A stretch of DNA of 13,118 nt from Ga0077536 sp943370145 (GCA_943370145.1 CALRPY020000086.1:1-13118), one strand, 5' to 3'. Counted from the first letter of the stretch, positions 1 to 6,169 are shown. Program-made: numbers and translations. The notes: a model not told the origin generated them from the sequence alone.

Positions 1-546
1 GAGCAGGTCCTTGATGCGCTGGAATCCACGCTTGCCGCGGGACGCGCGCTCGGCGATCTGGAACACGGTGCGTTCGGCGAAATCGATCAGCTCGCTGGTG
101 CTGCGGCCCTCCGGGCGATAGCCGGTTTCGACGATGTCGGTGCCGACCCGAATCAGTTCCCGCAGGACCGAGCGGTCGCGGACGATGTCCGCATAGGCCG
201 CGATGTTGGCGGCGGTCGGCGTGTTGTCGACGAGTTGCGCGAGGTACTGGATGCCGCCGATGCTCTCGAGGAGGCCCTGGCCCGCCAGCCACTCGGACAG
301 GGTGACGATATCGTAGGGCTTGCCCTCGTTCGCGAGGGCCTCGATGGCGCGAAAGATCGACGCGTGATCGCGCCGGTAGAAATCCTGGAAAGTGAGCCGC
401 TCCGACACCTGGAGCCACGCGTCGTTGTCGAGCATGAGGCCGCCGAGCACGGACTGCTCGGCTTCGAGGGAATGCGGCGGCAAGCGCAGCGAGTCGGTGC
501 TGCGATCGGCCGCCGGCAGCCGGCCAGGCAGGCTATCGACCGACAT
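1..546 (-). CDS. dnaB: Replicative DNA helicase DnaB, N-terminal part (runs off left edge)
   Basis: DnaB is the hexameric 5'-3' helicase that unwinds DNA at the replication fork and contacts primase and the clamp loader. The visible 182 residues start at an ATG (complement of 544-546) and stay open to base 1. Residues 23-39 (PPHSLEAEQSVLGGLML) are the hallmark of the DnaB N-terminal domain. FYRRDHASIFRAI (57-69), the YLAQLVDNTPTAANIAAYA stretch (101-119) and a C-terminal IAERASRGKRGFQRIKDLL leading into the linker are also typical. The RecA-like ATPase domain with Walker A lies outside the window. It follows rplI after about 96 bases, the usual gammaproteobacterial order, and is probably the last gene of the rpsF operon. 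The Shine-Dalgarno upstream is weak. Family assignment is secure from the N-terminal domain alone; completeness cannot be judged. Confidence 0.95.
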   Translation of the reverse strand, partial: MSVDSLPGRLPAADRSTDSLRLPPHSLEAEQSVLGGLMLDNDAWLQVSERLTFQDFYRRDHASIFRAIEALANEGKPYDIVTLSEWLAGQGLLESIGGIQYLAQLVDNTPTAANIAAYADIVRDRSVLRELIRVGTDIVETGYRPEGRSTSELIDFAERTVFQIAERASRGKRGFQRIKDLL

Positions 547-628
547 CGTGGCGCGGATCTGGCTGGTTCAGGCGGATCGCGCAGCCGGCTGGGCGCAGGC
601 TGCACGATACCGTAACGGCGACGACGAG

Positions 629-640
629 TTGCCCGGGCAA
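629..640. other. 12-bp perfect palindrome in the rplI-dnaB spacer
   Basis: TTGCCCGGGCAA is its own reverse complement and lies 3 bases downstream of the rplI stop codon on the minus strand. In RNA it could only form a very short hairpin, and no U-run follows, so it does not look like an intrinsic terminator. It could be a weak stem at the rplI 3' end, a protein site, or chance in GC-rich DNA. The rest of the 96-base spacer shows no convincing promoter. Confidence 0.3.
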
Positions 641-642
641 GC

Positions 643-1116
643 TCACGCCTGCGAGGAAGCTTCCCGCTCGTTCTCGCCGGTGACGACGACGACGACGCTG
701 GCGTCGACATCGGCGTGCAGCTGCAACTCGACCGTGTGCCGGCCCACCATGCGCAGCGGACCATCCGGCAGGCGGATTTCACGCTTCTCGATGGAGTGGC
801 CGAGACCCGCCAGCGCTTCGGCGATTTCGGCGGTGCCGACCGAACCGTACAGCCGGCCTTCGGTGCCGGCCTTGGCAACGATGACGATTTCGACGCCGTT
901 GAGCTGCCCCGCACGGGCTTCAGCCTCGCTGAGGGCGGCATTCTGCACGCGCTCGAGTTCCGCGCGCTGGGCTTCGAACTTCGCGATGTTGTCGGCCGTG
1001 GCGGGCACGGCCTTCTTGCGCGGAATCAGGTAGTTCCGGCCATAACCCGGCTTGACCTTGACCTTGTCGCCAAGCTTGCCGAGGTTCTGAATCTTTTCGA
1101 GCAGTATTACTTCCAT
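643..1116 (-). CDS. rplI: 50S ribosomal protein L9
   Basis: L9 is the two-domain protein at the base of the L1 stalk of the 50S subunit; it binds 23S rRNA and helps keep the reading frame. The 157-residue product begins MEVILLEKIQNLGKLGD and continues with VKPGYGRNYLIPRKKAV, the classic L9 N-terminal rRNA-binding domain (about 1-50). A long charged linker helix follows (about 50-75), then the C-terminal domain with LYGSVGTAEIAEAL and the HTVELQLHADVDASVVVVV strand. Length is slightly above the E. coli protein (149). The start is ATG, with a purine-rich AAGG/GAG region just upstream. It lies 82 bases downstream of the DUF2232-like gene; that spacer carries two GC-rich hairpins (1156-1170 and 1192-1210). 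Confidence 0.98.
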   Translation of the reverse strand: MEVILLEKIQNLGKLGDKVKVKPGYGRNYLIPRKKAVPATADNIAKFEAQRAELERVQNAALSEAEARAGQLNGVEIVIVAKAGTEGRLYGSVGTAEIAEALAGLGHSIEKREIRLPDGPLRMVGRHTVELQLHADVDASVVVVVTGENEREASSQA

Positions 1117-1155
1117 CGTCTCAACCTTGATTCGCTAGTCACTATCGTTGTTCGT

Positions 1156-1170
1156 GCCCGCCAGGCGGGC
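1156..1170 (-). other. GC-rich hairpin in rplI leader region
   Basis: GCCCGC and GCGGGC (6 bp) flank a CAG triloop, about 40 bases upstream of the rplI start on the transcribed minus strand. No U-tract follows, so a simple intrinsic terminator is unlikely. It pairs with a second stem 22 bases further upstream. A role in processing, in stabilising a 3' end, or in setting the L9 level is possible but only inferred. Confidence 0.4.
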
Positions 1171-1191
1171 CGCGGCGACGCCGCTACCGGA

Positions 1192-1210
1192 CCCCGCGTC
1201 ATGCGCGGGG
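1192..1210 (-). other. Hairpin spanning the stop codon of the DUF2232-like gene
   Basis: CCCCGCG (1192-1198) and CGCGGGG (1204-1210) form a perfect 7-bp stem with a 5-base loop. The stop codon of the upstream membrane-protein gene (complement of 1199-1201) falls in the loop. On the transcribed minus strand the stem is followed by tccggtagcgg, with no U-run. On the plus strand it is followed by ctttct, but no plus-strand gene ends here. It is best read as an intra-operon RNA stem of unknown effect. Confidence 0.45.
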
Positions 1211-2104
1211 CTTTCTCAGTCCTCGAAAGTCCGCTGCCTGGTCCGCGACGCCGGTCAGCGCCAGTACCGTCGCGACGACGTGCGGCATGAGGAACGCGAA
1301 CACGTACAGACCAATCAGCCAGGGGCGTCGCGCCATGGCCCGGCCAGCGCGTTCGTGAACGACGGCCAGCCCTTGGGCGGCGAACAATAGCACCCCCACG
1401 ACGAGCAAGTCACCGACCAGGCCCGGCAGCGCGCCGCCTCCGGCCGTCAACATTGCGATTATCCCCAGCGTGCCCGCCGCCAGCAGCACCCAGCGCGGCA
1501 GGACCAGCGCGCGGAACTCCTCGCCGAAGGCACCCGGCCGGTACAGGCCGGACTGCCACGCCCGCGCCAGCAGCAGCATCGCCGCCAGGCCGAGGCACAT
1601 CACCGCGACCGACGCCTCGTGCATCATCCCGGCGACGGCTGATATCTCGTCCGGCGTCAGGAACTGTCCGCCCTGCTCCCTGACCGCCTTGCCCAGCTGG
1701 CCGAGACGTCCCTGCCAGAAGGCATCGACGTCCCCGAGCGCCTGCCGGAGTACCAGCGCGAAGCCGGCGACGAAGGCGCCGAGCGTCGCCAGCGCAGCAC
1801 CCTGCCGGCCAGTGGCGCGCAGGACGATTGCCGCGCACCAGGTCGGCAGCCACGGCAGCACGACCACCGCGCCGGCCCGCCCCACACCGCCGGTCGCCAG
1901 CACCAGGACCCCGATGCTGACCACGAGCGCCATCGCCATCACTTTCAGGCCCTCGAACCAGCCGTGACGCAGGGTCACGAGTGCCACGATGGCGCCGCTG
2001 ATGATCAGCGCAGGCGCGAAGAACAGGGCCAGCAGCGAGAACGAAGCCGCGACCACGGCCGCGGCCACCGGTCCGGTCATCGCAATACGCGCGATCCCCC
2101 GCAT
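1199..2104 (-). CDS. Predicted multi-pass membrane protein, DUF2232/YybS-like, in ribosomal operon
   Basis: This 301-residue protein has no known activity. Hydrophobic stretches suggest about seven to nine membrane segments (around 11-30, 32-46, 54-72, 78-95, 102-120, 163-181, 204-220, 228-248 and 263-284). A hydrophilic region at 121-160 and a basic C-terminal end (LRKPRA) are also visible. The GAFGEEFRALVLPRW segment (191-205) resembles the motif I associate with DUF2232 proteins. Assignment rests on that, on topology and on position: a gene of this type sits between rpsR and rplI in several gammaproteobacteria, and Bacillus yybS lies near rplI and dnaC. No clear Shine-Dalgarno precedes the ATG, 32 bases after the rpsR stop; Met9 is an alternative start. 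Coding reality is well supported by the operon slot and hydrophobic pattern; family name is moderately sure, function unknown. Confidence 0.8.
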   Translation of the reverse strand: MRGIARIAMTGPVAAAVVAASFSLLALFFAPALIISGAIVALVTLRHGWFEGLKVMAMALVVSIGVLVLATGGVGRAGAVVVLPWLPTWCAAIVLRATGRQGAALATLGAFVAGFALVLRQALGDVDAFWQGRLGQLGKAVREQGGQFLTPDEISAVAGMMHEASVAVMCLGLAAMLLLARAWQSGLYRPGAFGEEFRALVLPRWVLLAAGTLGIIAMLTAGGGALPGLVGDLLVVGVLLFAAQGLAVVHERAGRAMARRPWLIGLYVFAFLMPHVVATVLALTGVADQAADFRGLRKPRA

Positions 2105-2136
2105 GGCGTCAGGTCGCGCGCGGCGCTACGTGCGCC

Positions 2137-2391
2137 TCAGTGCGAGTCGCTGTACGGCAACAGGGCGAGGAAACGCGCCCGCTTGATCGCGATCGAGAGC
2201 TGGCGCTGGTAGCGCGCCTTGGTGCCGGAAATCCGGCTCGGGACGATCTTGCCGTTCTCGGCAACGTTGGCCTTCAGCGTGTTGAGATCCTTGTAGTCGA
2301 TCTCTTCGACTTTTTCGGCCGTGAACTTGCAATAACGACGGCGGCGGAAATGACGCGAACCACCACCACCACGCGGCTTGGACTTCATCAT
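2137..2391 (-). CDS. rpsR: 30S ribosomal protein S18
   Basis: S18 binds the platform of the 30S subunit as a heterodimer with S6. The 84-residue product carries the family core: FRRRRYCKFTAEKVEEIDYKD (about 15-35), then LKANVAENGKIVPSRISGT and KARYQRQLSIAIKRARFLAL, ending LLPYSDSH. The N-terminus has a short glycine run (residues 8-11) encoded by a repeated triplet. Two consecutive ATG codons open the frame. An AGGAG lies 8 bases before the first and 11 before the second, favouring the first. It starts 14 bases after the rpsF stop, so translation is probably coupled to S6. No priB or ssb gene lies between rpsF and rpsR, unlike enterobacteria or Bacillus. Confidence 0.98.
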   Translation of the reverse strand: MMKSKPRGGGGSRHFRRRRYCKFTAEKVEEIDYKDLNTLKANVAENGKIVPSRISGTKARYQRQLSIAIKRARFLALLPYSDSH

Positions 2392-2405
2392 GATGCGTTC
2401 TCCTC

Positions 2406-2861
2406 TCAGGCGGCCGGCGTAGCGGCGGCTTCGGATGCGGACTCAGGTGCGGCTTCGGCAGCGGCTTCGGGGCGGCTCTCGCGCTCCGCGCTCTGGGCAG
2501 CCTGGCGGGCACGGCGCTCGCCGTCGCGCTCTTCCTGGTCTTCCTTCGCCTTCGCCATCAGCGACGGCTCGGTCAGCGCCTTTTCGCGCGAAATCACGAG
2601 GTGACGGAGCACGGCGTCGTTGAACCGGAACGCGCTGACGAGTTCGGTCAAGGTCGTGTTGTTGACCTCGATGTTCATCATCACGTAGTGGGCTTTGTGA
2701 ACCTTGACGATCGGGTAGGCCAACTGGCGTCGGCCCCAGTCTTCCAGGCGGTGGATGATGCCACCGTTGGTCTCGATCATCGTACGGTAGCGGTCAATCA
2801 TGGCATTGACCTGCTCGCTCTGGTCAGGGTGGACCAGAAACACGACTTCATAATGTCGCAC
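2406..2861 (-). CDS. rpsF: 30S ribosomal protein S6
   Basis: S6 assembles on the central domain of 16S rRNA together with S18. The product is 151 residues from a GTG start. It opens MRHYEVVFLVHPDQSEQV, closely matching the gammaproteobacterial S6 N-terminus. IHRLEDWGRRQLAYPI and VSAFRFNDAVLRHLVI follow, giving the complete ferredoxin-like fold by about residue 95. The remaining 50 or so residues are a low-complexity charged, then Ala/Glu/Pro-rich tail ending AAATPAA; this is longer than the E. coli tail. The GTG is supported by AGGAG five bases upstream and by alignment of the N-terminus. It is the first gene of the operon, with a promoter at 2936-2965 and a leader hairpin at 2883-2905. Confidence 0.98.
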   Translation of the reverse strand: MRHYEVVFLVHPDQSEQVNAMIDRYRTMIETNGGIIHRLEDWGRRQLAYPIVKVHKAHYVMMNIEVNNTTLTELVSAFRFNDAVLRHLVISREKALTEPSLMAKAKEDQEERDGERRARQAAQSAERESRPEAAAEAAPESASEAAATPAA

Positions 2862-2866
2862 GAGGT

Positions 2867-2871
2867 CTCCT
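2867..2871 (-). promoter_or_regulatory. Shine-Dalgarno of rpsF deciding its GTG start
   Basis: AGGAG on the minus strand sits 5 bases before the GTG (complement of 2859-2861). The conserved MRHYE N-terminus starts exactly here, so GTG rather than a later ATG is the start. Confidence 0.85.
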
Positions 2872-2882
2872 CTCGGCTGATA

Positions 2883-2905
2883 GCTTCCCGTCCTGGCGGT
2901 GAAGC
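2883..2905 (-). promoter_or_regulatory. rpsF leader hairpin, candidate S6:S18 autoregulatory element
   Basis: Between the predicted transcription start and the rpsF Shine-Dalgarno the minus strand reads GCTTC-A-CCG-CCAGGA-CGG-GAAGC. The outer stem is 5 bp, followed by a bulged A, an inner CCG/CGG stem and a 6-base loop. The S6:S18 complex is known to bind a leader element in its own mRNA that contains a conserved CCG in a bulge next to a hairpin. Here a CCG is present at the right place in the leader, but pairing alternatives exist. The link to that motif is an inference from location and the CCG, not a proven match. Confidence 0.4.
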
Positions 2906-2935
2906 AAGGAGATTGGAATGATTAGTGAGCCGCGG

Positions 2936-2965
2936 ATTCTAGGCGCCGTGCAGCGGTTCTGTAAA
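2936..2965 (-). promoter_or_regulatory. Sigma70-type promoter of the rpsF operon
   Basis: On the minus strand TTTACA (2960-2965) and TAGAAT (2936-2941) are separated by exactly 18 bases; each hexamer matches consensus at 5 of 6 positions. Transcription should begin near 2929, giving a leader of roughly 65-70 bases. The promoter starts within a dozen bases of the rlmB stop, so the ribosomal operon has its own start even if rlmB transcripts read through. I see no terminator between rlmB and this promoter. Confidence 0.75.
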
Positions 2966-2975
2966 GGCTTTCAAC

Positions 2976-3728
2976 TCAGTCAGATAGCCGCTGACGGCGA
3001 GCCTCGAACAGGCACACGGCGGCGGCCGTCGACAGATTGAGGCTGGAGACGCTGCCCGCCATCGGAATCGAGACCAGCAAATCGCAGCTGGCGCGGGTCA
3101 GCCGGCGCAATCCCTCGGCCTCCGCGCCCAGCACCAGGACGGTCGGGCCACGGAGATCGGTCGCGTAGAGCGTGGCCGGTGCATCACCGGCGGTGCCGAT
3201 CACCCACAGGCCGTCCTTCTTCAGGCTTTCCAGCGCCTGCACGAGATTCGGCACCTGCACCAGCGGCATCGAGTCGGCCGCACCACTCGCGACCTTGGCC
3301 GCGGCCGGGGTCAGGCTCACGCTGCGGTCGCGCGGAATCAGCACGGCATCCGCGCCCGCCCCGTCGGCCACGCGCAGGCAGGCCCCGAGATTGTGCGGGT
3401 CCTGCGGATGGTCGAGTGCGAGCACCAGCGGCGGCGTCTGCGCCTCGGCGATCCGCGCGCGCAGCCAGGTCAGGTCCAGCGCCGCCGCCGGCCGCCGGCG
3501 CAGGACGACCCCCTGGTGGACCGAATTGTCGCTCAGGCGGTCGAGGGTCGCGGCAGGTACGCGCTGCACGCGCAGCCCGCGCCGCGTGGCCTCGGCGATC
3601 AGCGCCGTGAGGTCGGCATTGCCGGACTCGTCGCGGACCCAGCACTCGAGCACATCCTCCGGCGCGCGCGCCAGGACGGCCTTCACGGCGTGCAGCCCCC
3701 ACACCAGCTGCGTCCTGTCAGTGCGCAC
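2976..3728 (-). CDS. rlmB: 23S rRNA (guanosine-2'-O-)-methyltransferase RlmB
   Basis: RlmB is a SPOUT/TrmH-family enzyme that uses S-adenosylmethionine to 2'-O-methylate G2251 in the peptidyl-transferase P loop of 23S rRNA. The N-terminal substrate-binding domain (about 1-80) opens with QLVWGLHAVKAVL. The three SPOUT motifs are visible: DPHNLGACLRVADGAGADAV (110-129), VLVLGAEAEGLRRL (197-210) and SIPMAGSVSSLNLS (220-233), which form the knotted cofactor site. I use the GTG at 3728, giving 250 residues (E. coli 243). The open frame extends 37 codons further upstream, but that part is Arg/Ser-rich, unlike the family, and lies inside rnr. The GTG overlaps the last 11 bases of rnr, so the two are translationally coupled, as in the E. 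coli rnr-rlmB pair. Confidence 0.95.
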   Translation of the reverse strand: MRTDRTQLVWGLHAVKAVLARAPEDVLECWVRDESGNADLTALIAEATRRGLRVQRVPAATLDRLSDNSVHQGVVLRRRPAAALDLTWLRARIAEAQTPPLVLALDHPQDPHNLGACLRVADGAGADAVLIPRDRSVSLTPAAAKVASGAADSMPLVQVPNLVQALESLKKDGLWVIGTAGDAPATLYATDLRGPTVLVLGAEAEGLRRLTRASCDLLVSIPMAGSVSSLNLSTAAAVCLFEARRQRLSD

Positions 3729-5958
3729 GCCGTTTGCCTTGCTTCTCCTGCCTGGCGCCCGACTTGCCCTGCCGGCCGGACTGGGTCGGCTTGGCGCGCG
3801 AAGCGCCGCGCGGCTGATCGTCGTTGAGCGCGAAGTCAATCTGGCGGTCGTCCAGGTTCACGCGCATCACGGTGATGCTGACGCGCTGGCCGACCCTGAA
3901 TTCGCGGTTCGAGCGCTTGCCGAACAGGCGGTGACCGACGGCGTCGAACTGGTAGTAGTCGTCGGGCAGCGCGGTCACGTGCACCAAGCCTTCGACGAAG
4001 CTCTCGTCGAGCTGCACGAACAGCCCGAAGGACGTCACCCCGCTGACGATTCCGGCGAAGCGCTCACCCACCTTGTCGAGCATGTACTCGCACTTGAGCC
4101 AGGCCACGGCGTCGCGCGTCGCCTCGTCGGCCCGCCGCTCGGTCATCGAAGCGTGCTCACCGAGGGCGGTCAGGGCTTCGTCGTCGACCGTCACGCGCTT
4201 GCGGCTCGCGAGCCGATGCTTGATCGCGCGATGGACGAAGAGATCGGGATAGCGCCGAATCGGCGACGTGAAGTGGACGTAGGCGTCGAGCGCCAGCCCG
4301 AAGTGCCCCGCGTTCTCGCCGCGGTAGCTCGCGAGCTTGAGGCTGCGCAACAGCACCGTCTCCAGCAACTGCCGGTCCGGCCGGCCGCGCGCGACTCCGA
4401 GCACGTGCGCGAAATGCTTCGCCTCCGGCGTTTCGCCACCGGGCAGGTGGATGCCCAGTTCGCTGAGGAACTGGCGCAAGGCAATCAGCTTCTCGGGGTC
4501 CGGCTTGTCGTGCACGCGGTACAGCGCGGGCAGTCGGTTCTTCTCGAGGTAGGCCGCCGCGGCGACGTTCGCTGCAATCATGCATTCCTCGATCAGCTTG
4601 TGCGCGTCATTGCGCTCGCGGGTCTCGATGCGCTCAATCTTGCGCGCGGCGTTGAAAATGAATTTCGGTTCCAGCGACTCGATGTCCAGCGCACCGCGCT
4701 CCTCGCGCCGCTCGCGCAGTTTCAGGTAGAGCTCGTAGATGTCGAGCACGTGCTGCTGCAGGAGCGGCTGGCCCTCCCGCGGCTGGCCCAGCCAGGCCGC
4801 GACATCCTCGTAGACCAGGCGCGCATGGGAGCGGATCACGGCGTTGCAGAAGCGGTATTTCAGCACCTCGCCGCTCGCCGAGAACCGGAGCTCGCAAACC
4901 AGCACCAGGCGCTCCACGTCCGGGTTCAGCGAGCAGATGCCGTTGGACAGGGCCTCCGGCAGCATCGGGATCACGCGATCGGGGAAGTACACCGAGGTGC
5001 CGCGCTCGCGCGCGGCCTGGTCCAGCAGCGAACCCTCCTGCACGTAGTGGGCGACATCGGCAATCGCGACGTAGAGCTGGTAGCCGTCGGCGAGCCGGCG
5101 GCAATAGACGGCATCGTCGAAATCGCGGGAGTCGGCGCCGTCGATGGTCACGAATGGCAGGTCGCGCATGTCCACGCGCCCCTCGCGCTCGGCAGGCCCG
5201 ACCCCGCGCGGCACGCGGGCAAGTTCCTCCTCGAGCTCCGGCGGCCAGGCCGTGGGCAGTCCATGCGCGCGGATCGCAACGTCGATTTCCATGCCGGGCC
5301 CCATGTGGTCGCCGAGCACCTCGACGATCCTGGCGAGCGGCTGGTAGCGGGCATCCGGCTGCTGGACGATCGCGGCGACGACGATCTGGCCGTGCTGGGC
5401 GCCGCCCTCGTCGCCGGCCGGGATCAGCAGGTCCTGGTTGATGCTGCGATTGTCCGGCACGACGAAGCCGAACGCGCCCTCGCGGAAATAGCGCCCCACC
5501 ACTTCACTGTTCGCCCGCGACAGCACCTCGACGACGGTGCCGAACGGCCGGTCGCGGTGGTCGAGCCCGCCAAGGCGGACGTACACGCGGTCCCCGTGCA
5601 GCACCTTGCGCGCGTCGCGCGGCGCGATGTAGATGTCCTTGCCGCCATCGTCGGGGCGCACGAAGGCGAAACCGTCGGGGTGTCCGATGACCCTGCCGGC
5701 GATGAAATCCATGCGCTTGGCCAGTCCGAAGCAGCGCGCGCGGGTCTCGACCAGCTGGCCGTCGCGCACCATCGCGTTGAGCCGGCGCGCGAGGCCCTCG
5801 AGCGCTTCCTCGCCGGTGACATGCAGCACCTTTGCGAGGTCCGCGGCGCGCAATGGCGCGTCGGCCTGCTCGAGTGCGCGCAGGATGTCTTCACGCGTGG
5901 GAATGACGGTCGTGTATTGCGGCCGCTCGGGACCGCGAGAATCTCTGCGTCGGCTCAT
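3718..5958 (-). CDS. rnr: Ribonuclease R, 3'-5' exoribonuclease
   Basis: RNase R degrades structured RNA, including faulty rRNA and mRNA fragments, and takes part in trans-translation clean-up. The 746-residue product has, in order: a winged-helix-like region (about 21-80, REDILRALEQADAPLRAADL); OB-fold cold-shock domains (about 85-250, FGFVVPDNRSINQDLLIP at 163-180); and the RNB catalytic domain with TIDGADSRDFDDAVY (271-285), whose aspartates bind catalytic Mg2+. It also has an S1 domain (631-711) and a short basic tail ending KQGKRRAH. E. coli RNase R has 813 residues; this one has shorter ends. The ATG at 5958 is chosen because an upstream extension would run antisense through tRNA-Leu and looks non-coding. 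The Shine-Dalgarno is weak (AGGGA about 13 bases upstream). No promoter of its own is evident in the 40 bases before the tRNA gene. Confidence 0.95.
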   Translation of the reverse strand: MSRRRDSRGPERPQYTTVIPTREDILRALEQADAPLRAADLAKVLHVTGEEALEGLARRLNAMVRDGQLVETRARCFGLAKRMDFIAGRVIGHPDGFAFVRPDDGGKDIYIAPRDARKVLHGDRVYVRLGGLDHRDRPFGTVVEVLSRANSEVVGRYFREGAFGFVVPDNRSINQDLLIPAGDEGGAQHGQIVVAAIVQQPDARYQPLARIVEVLGDHMGPGMEIDVAIRAHGLPTAWPPELEEELARVPRGVGPAEREGRVDMRDLPFVTIDGADSRDFDDAVYCRRLADGYQLYVAIADVAHYVQEGSLLDQAARERGTSVYFPDRVIPMLPEALSNGICSLNPDVERLVLVCELRFSASGEVLKYRFCNAVIRSHARLVYEDVAAWLGQPREGQPLLQQHVLDIYELYLKLRERREERGALDIESLEPKFIFNAARKIERIETRERNDAHKLIEECMIAANVAAAAYLEKNRLPALYRVHDKPDPEKLIALRQFLSELGIHLPGGETPEAKHFAHVLGVARGRPDRQLLETVLLRSLKLASYRGENAGHFGLALDAYVHFTSPIRRYPDLFVHRAIKHRLASRKRVTVDDEALTALGEHASMTERRADEATRDAVAWLKCEYMLDKVGERFAGIVSGVTSFGLFVQLDESFVEGLVHVTALPDDYYQFDAVGHRLFGKRSNREFRVGQRVSITVMRVNLDDRQIDFALNDDQPRGASRAKPTQSGRQGKSGARQEKQGKRRAH

Positions 5959-5986
5959 TGACTCGTCCGGGTCCCTTCTGTAGATT
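5958..5986 (+). promoter_or_regulatory. Promoter of tRNA-Leu(CAG)
   Basis: TTGACT (5958-5963) and TAGATT (5981-5986) are 17 bases apart, an optimal spacing. The -10 box lies 12 bases before the tRNA 5' end, so the leader is only a few bases. The -35 box shares base 5958 with the start codon of the divergent rnr gene, and the whole promoter lies over the rnr translation-initiation region. Confidence 0.75.
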
Positions 5987-5998
5987 GCGCCTCGCTTT

Positions 5999-6083
5999 GC
6001 CGAGGTGGCGGAATTGGTAGACGCGCTGGTTTCAGGTACCAGTGGAGAAATCCGTGGAGGTTCGAGTCCTCTCCTCGGCACCA
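5999..6083 (+). tRNA. tRNA-Leu (anticodon CAG)
   Basis: This 85-base cloverleaf has acceptor stem GCCGAGG/CCTCGGC, discriminator A and an encoded CCA. The anticodon stem is CTGGT/ACCAG around loop TTCAGGT, giving anticodon CAG. A long class II variable arm containing a GGA/TCC stem follows, and the T arm is GGAGG-TTCGAGT-CCTCT. The anticodon reads CUG, the main leucine codon in these GC-rich genes. It is transcribed opposite to rnr, with its own promoter at 5958-5986. A large inverted repeat begins two bases after the CCA. Confidence 0.97.
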
Positions 6084-6084
6084 A

Positions 6085-6150
6085 GCACCAACCAGCCTGG
6101 CGCCCATCCCCAATCGGGTGGTGACGTCCAGGCAGTGTCCCGGTTGGTGC
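6085..6150. repeat. 66-bp nested inverted repeat after tRNA-Leu
   Basis: GCACCAACC (6085-6093) is the exact reverse complement of GGTTGGTGC (6142-6150), forming the outer 9-bp stem. Inside it GCCTGG (6095-6100) pairs with CCAGGC (6128-6133). Innermost, CCATCCC (6104-6110) pairs with GGGTGG (6116-6121) with one bulge. The structure lies between the convergent ends of tRNA-Leu (plus) and the antiporter gene (minus), the place for a bidirectional terminator. No U-run follows on either strand, so it is not a standard Rho-independent terminator. The left arm also repeats the seven bases GCACCAA that end the tRNA region (6078-6084). Confidence 0.65.
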
Positions 6151-6169
6151 CAGCCATTCAAATCCCTTC

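Noticed and set aside
677..702. Run of GAC triplets in rplI as a microsatellite
   Set aside because: It encodes five valines in the last strand of L9, where a hydrophobic strand is expected; no sign of a contingency locus.
2361..2374. CAC/ACC triplet run in rpsR
   Set aside because: It encodes the short glycine run near the S18 N-terminus and is too short to be a meaningful repeat.
3729..3839. 37-residue N-terminal extension of rlmB
   Set aside because: It lies wholly inside rnr and is Arg/Ser-rich; RlmB proteins begin near QLVWGLHAV, which fits the GTG at 3728.
3172..5961. 929-codon open frame on the plus strand
   Set aside because: It lies antisense to rnr and rlmB, which have clear catalytic motifs. 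The translated product is His/Asp/Val/Arg-rich low-quality sequence typical of the reverse frame of GC-rich genes.
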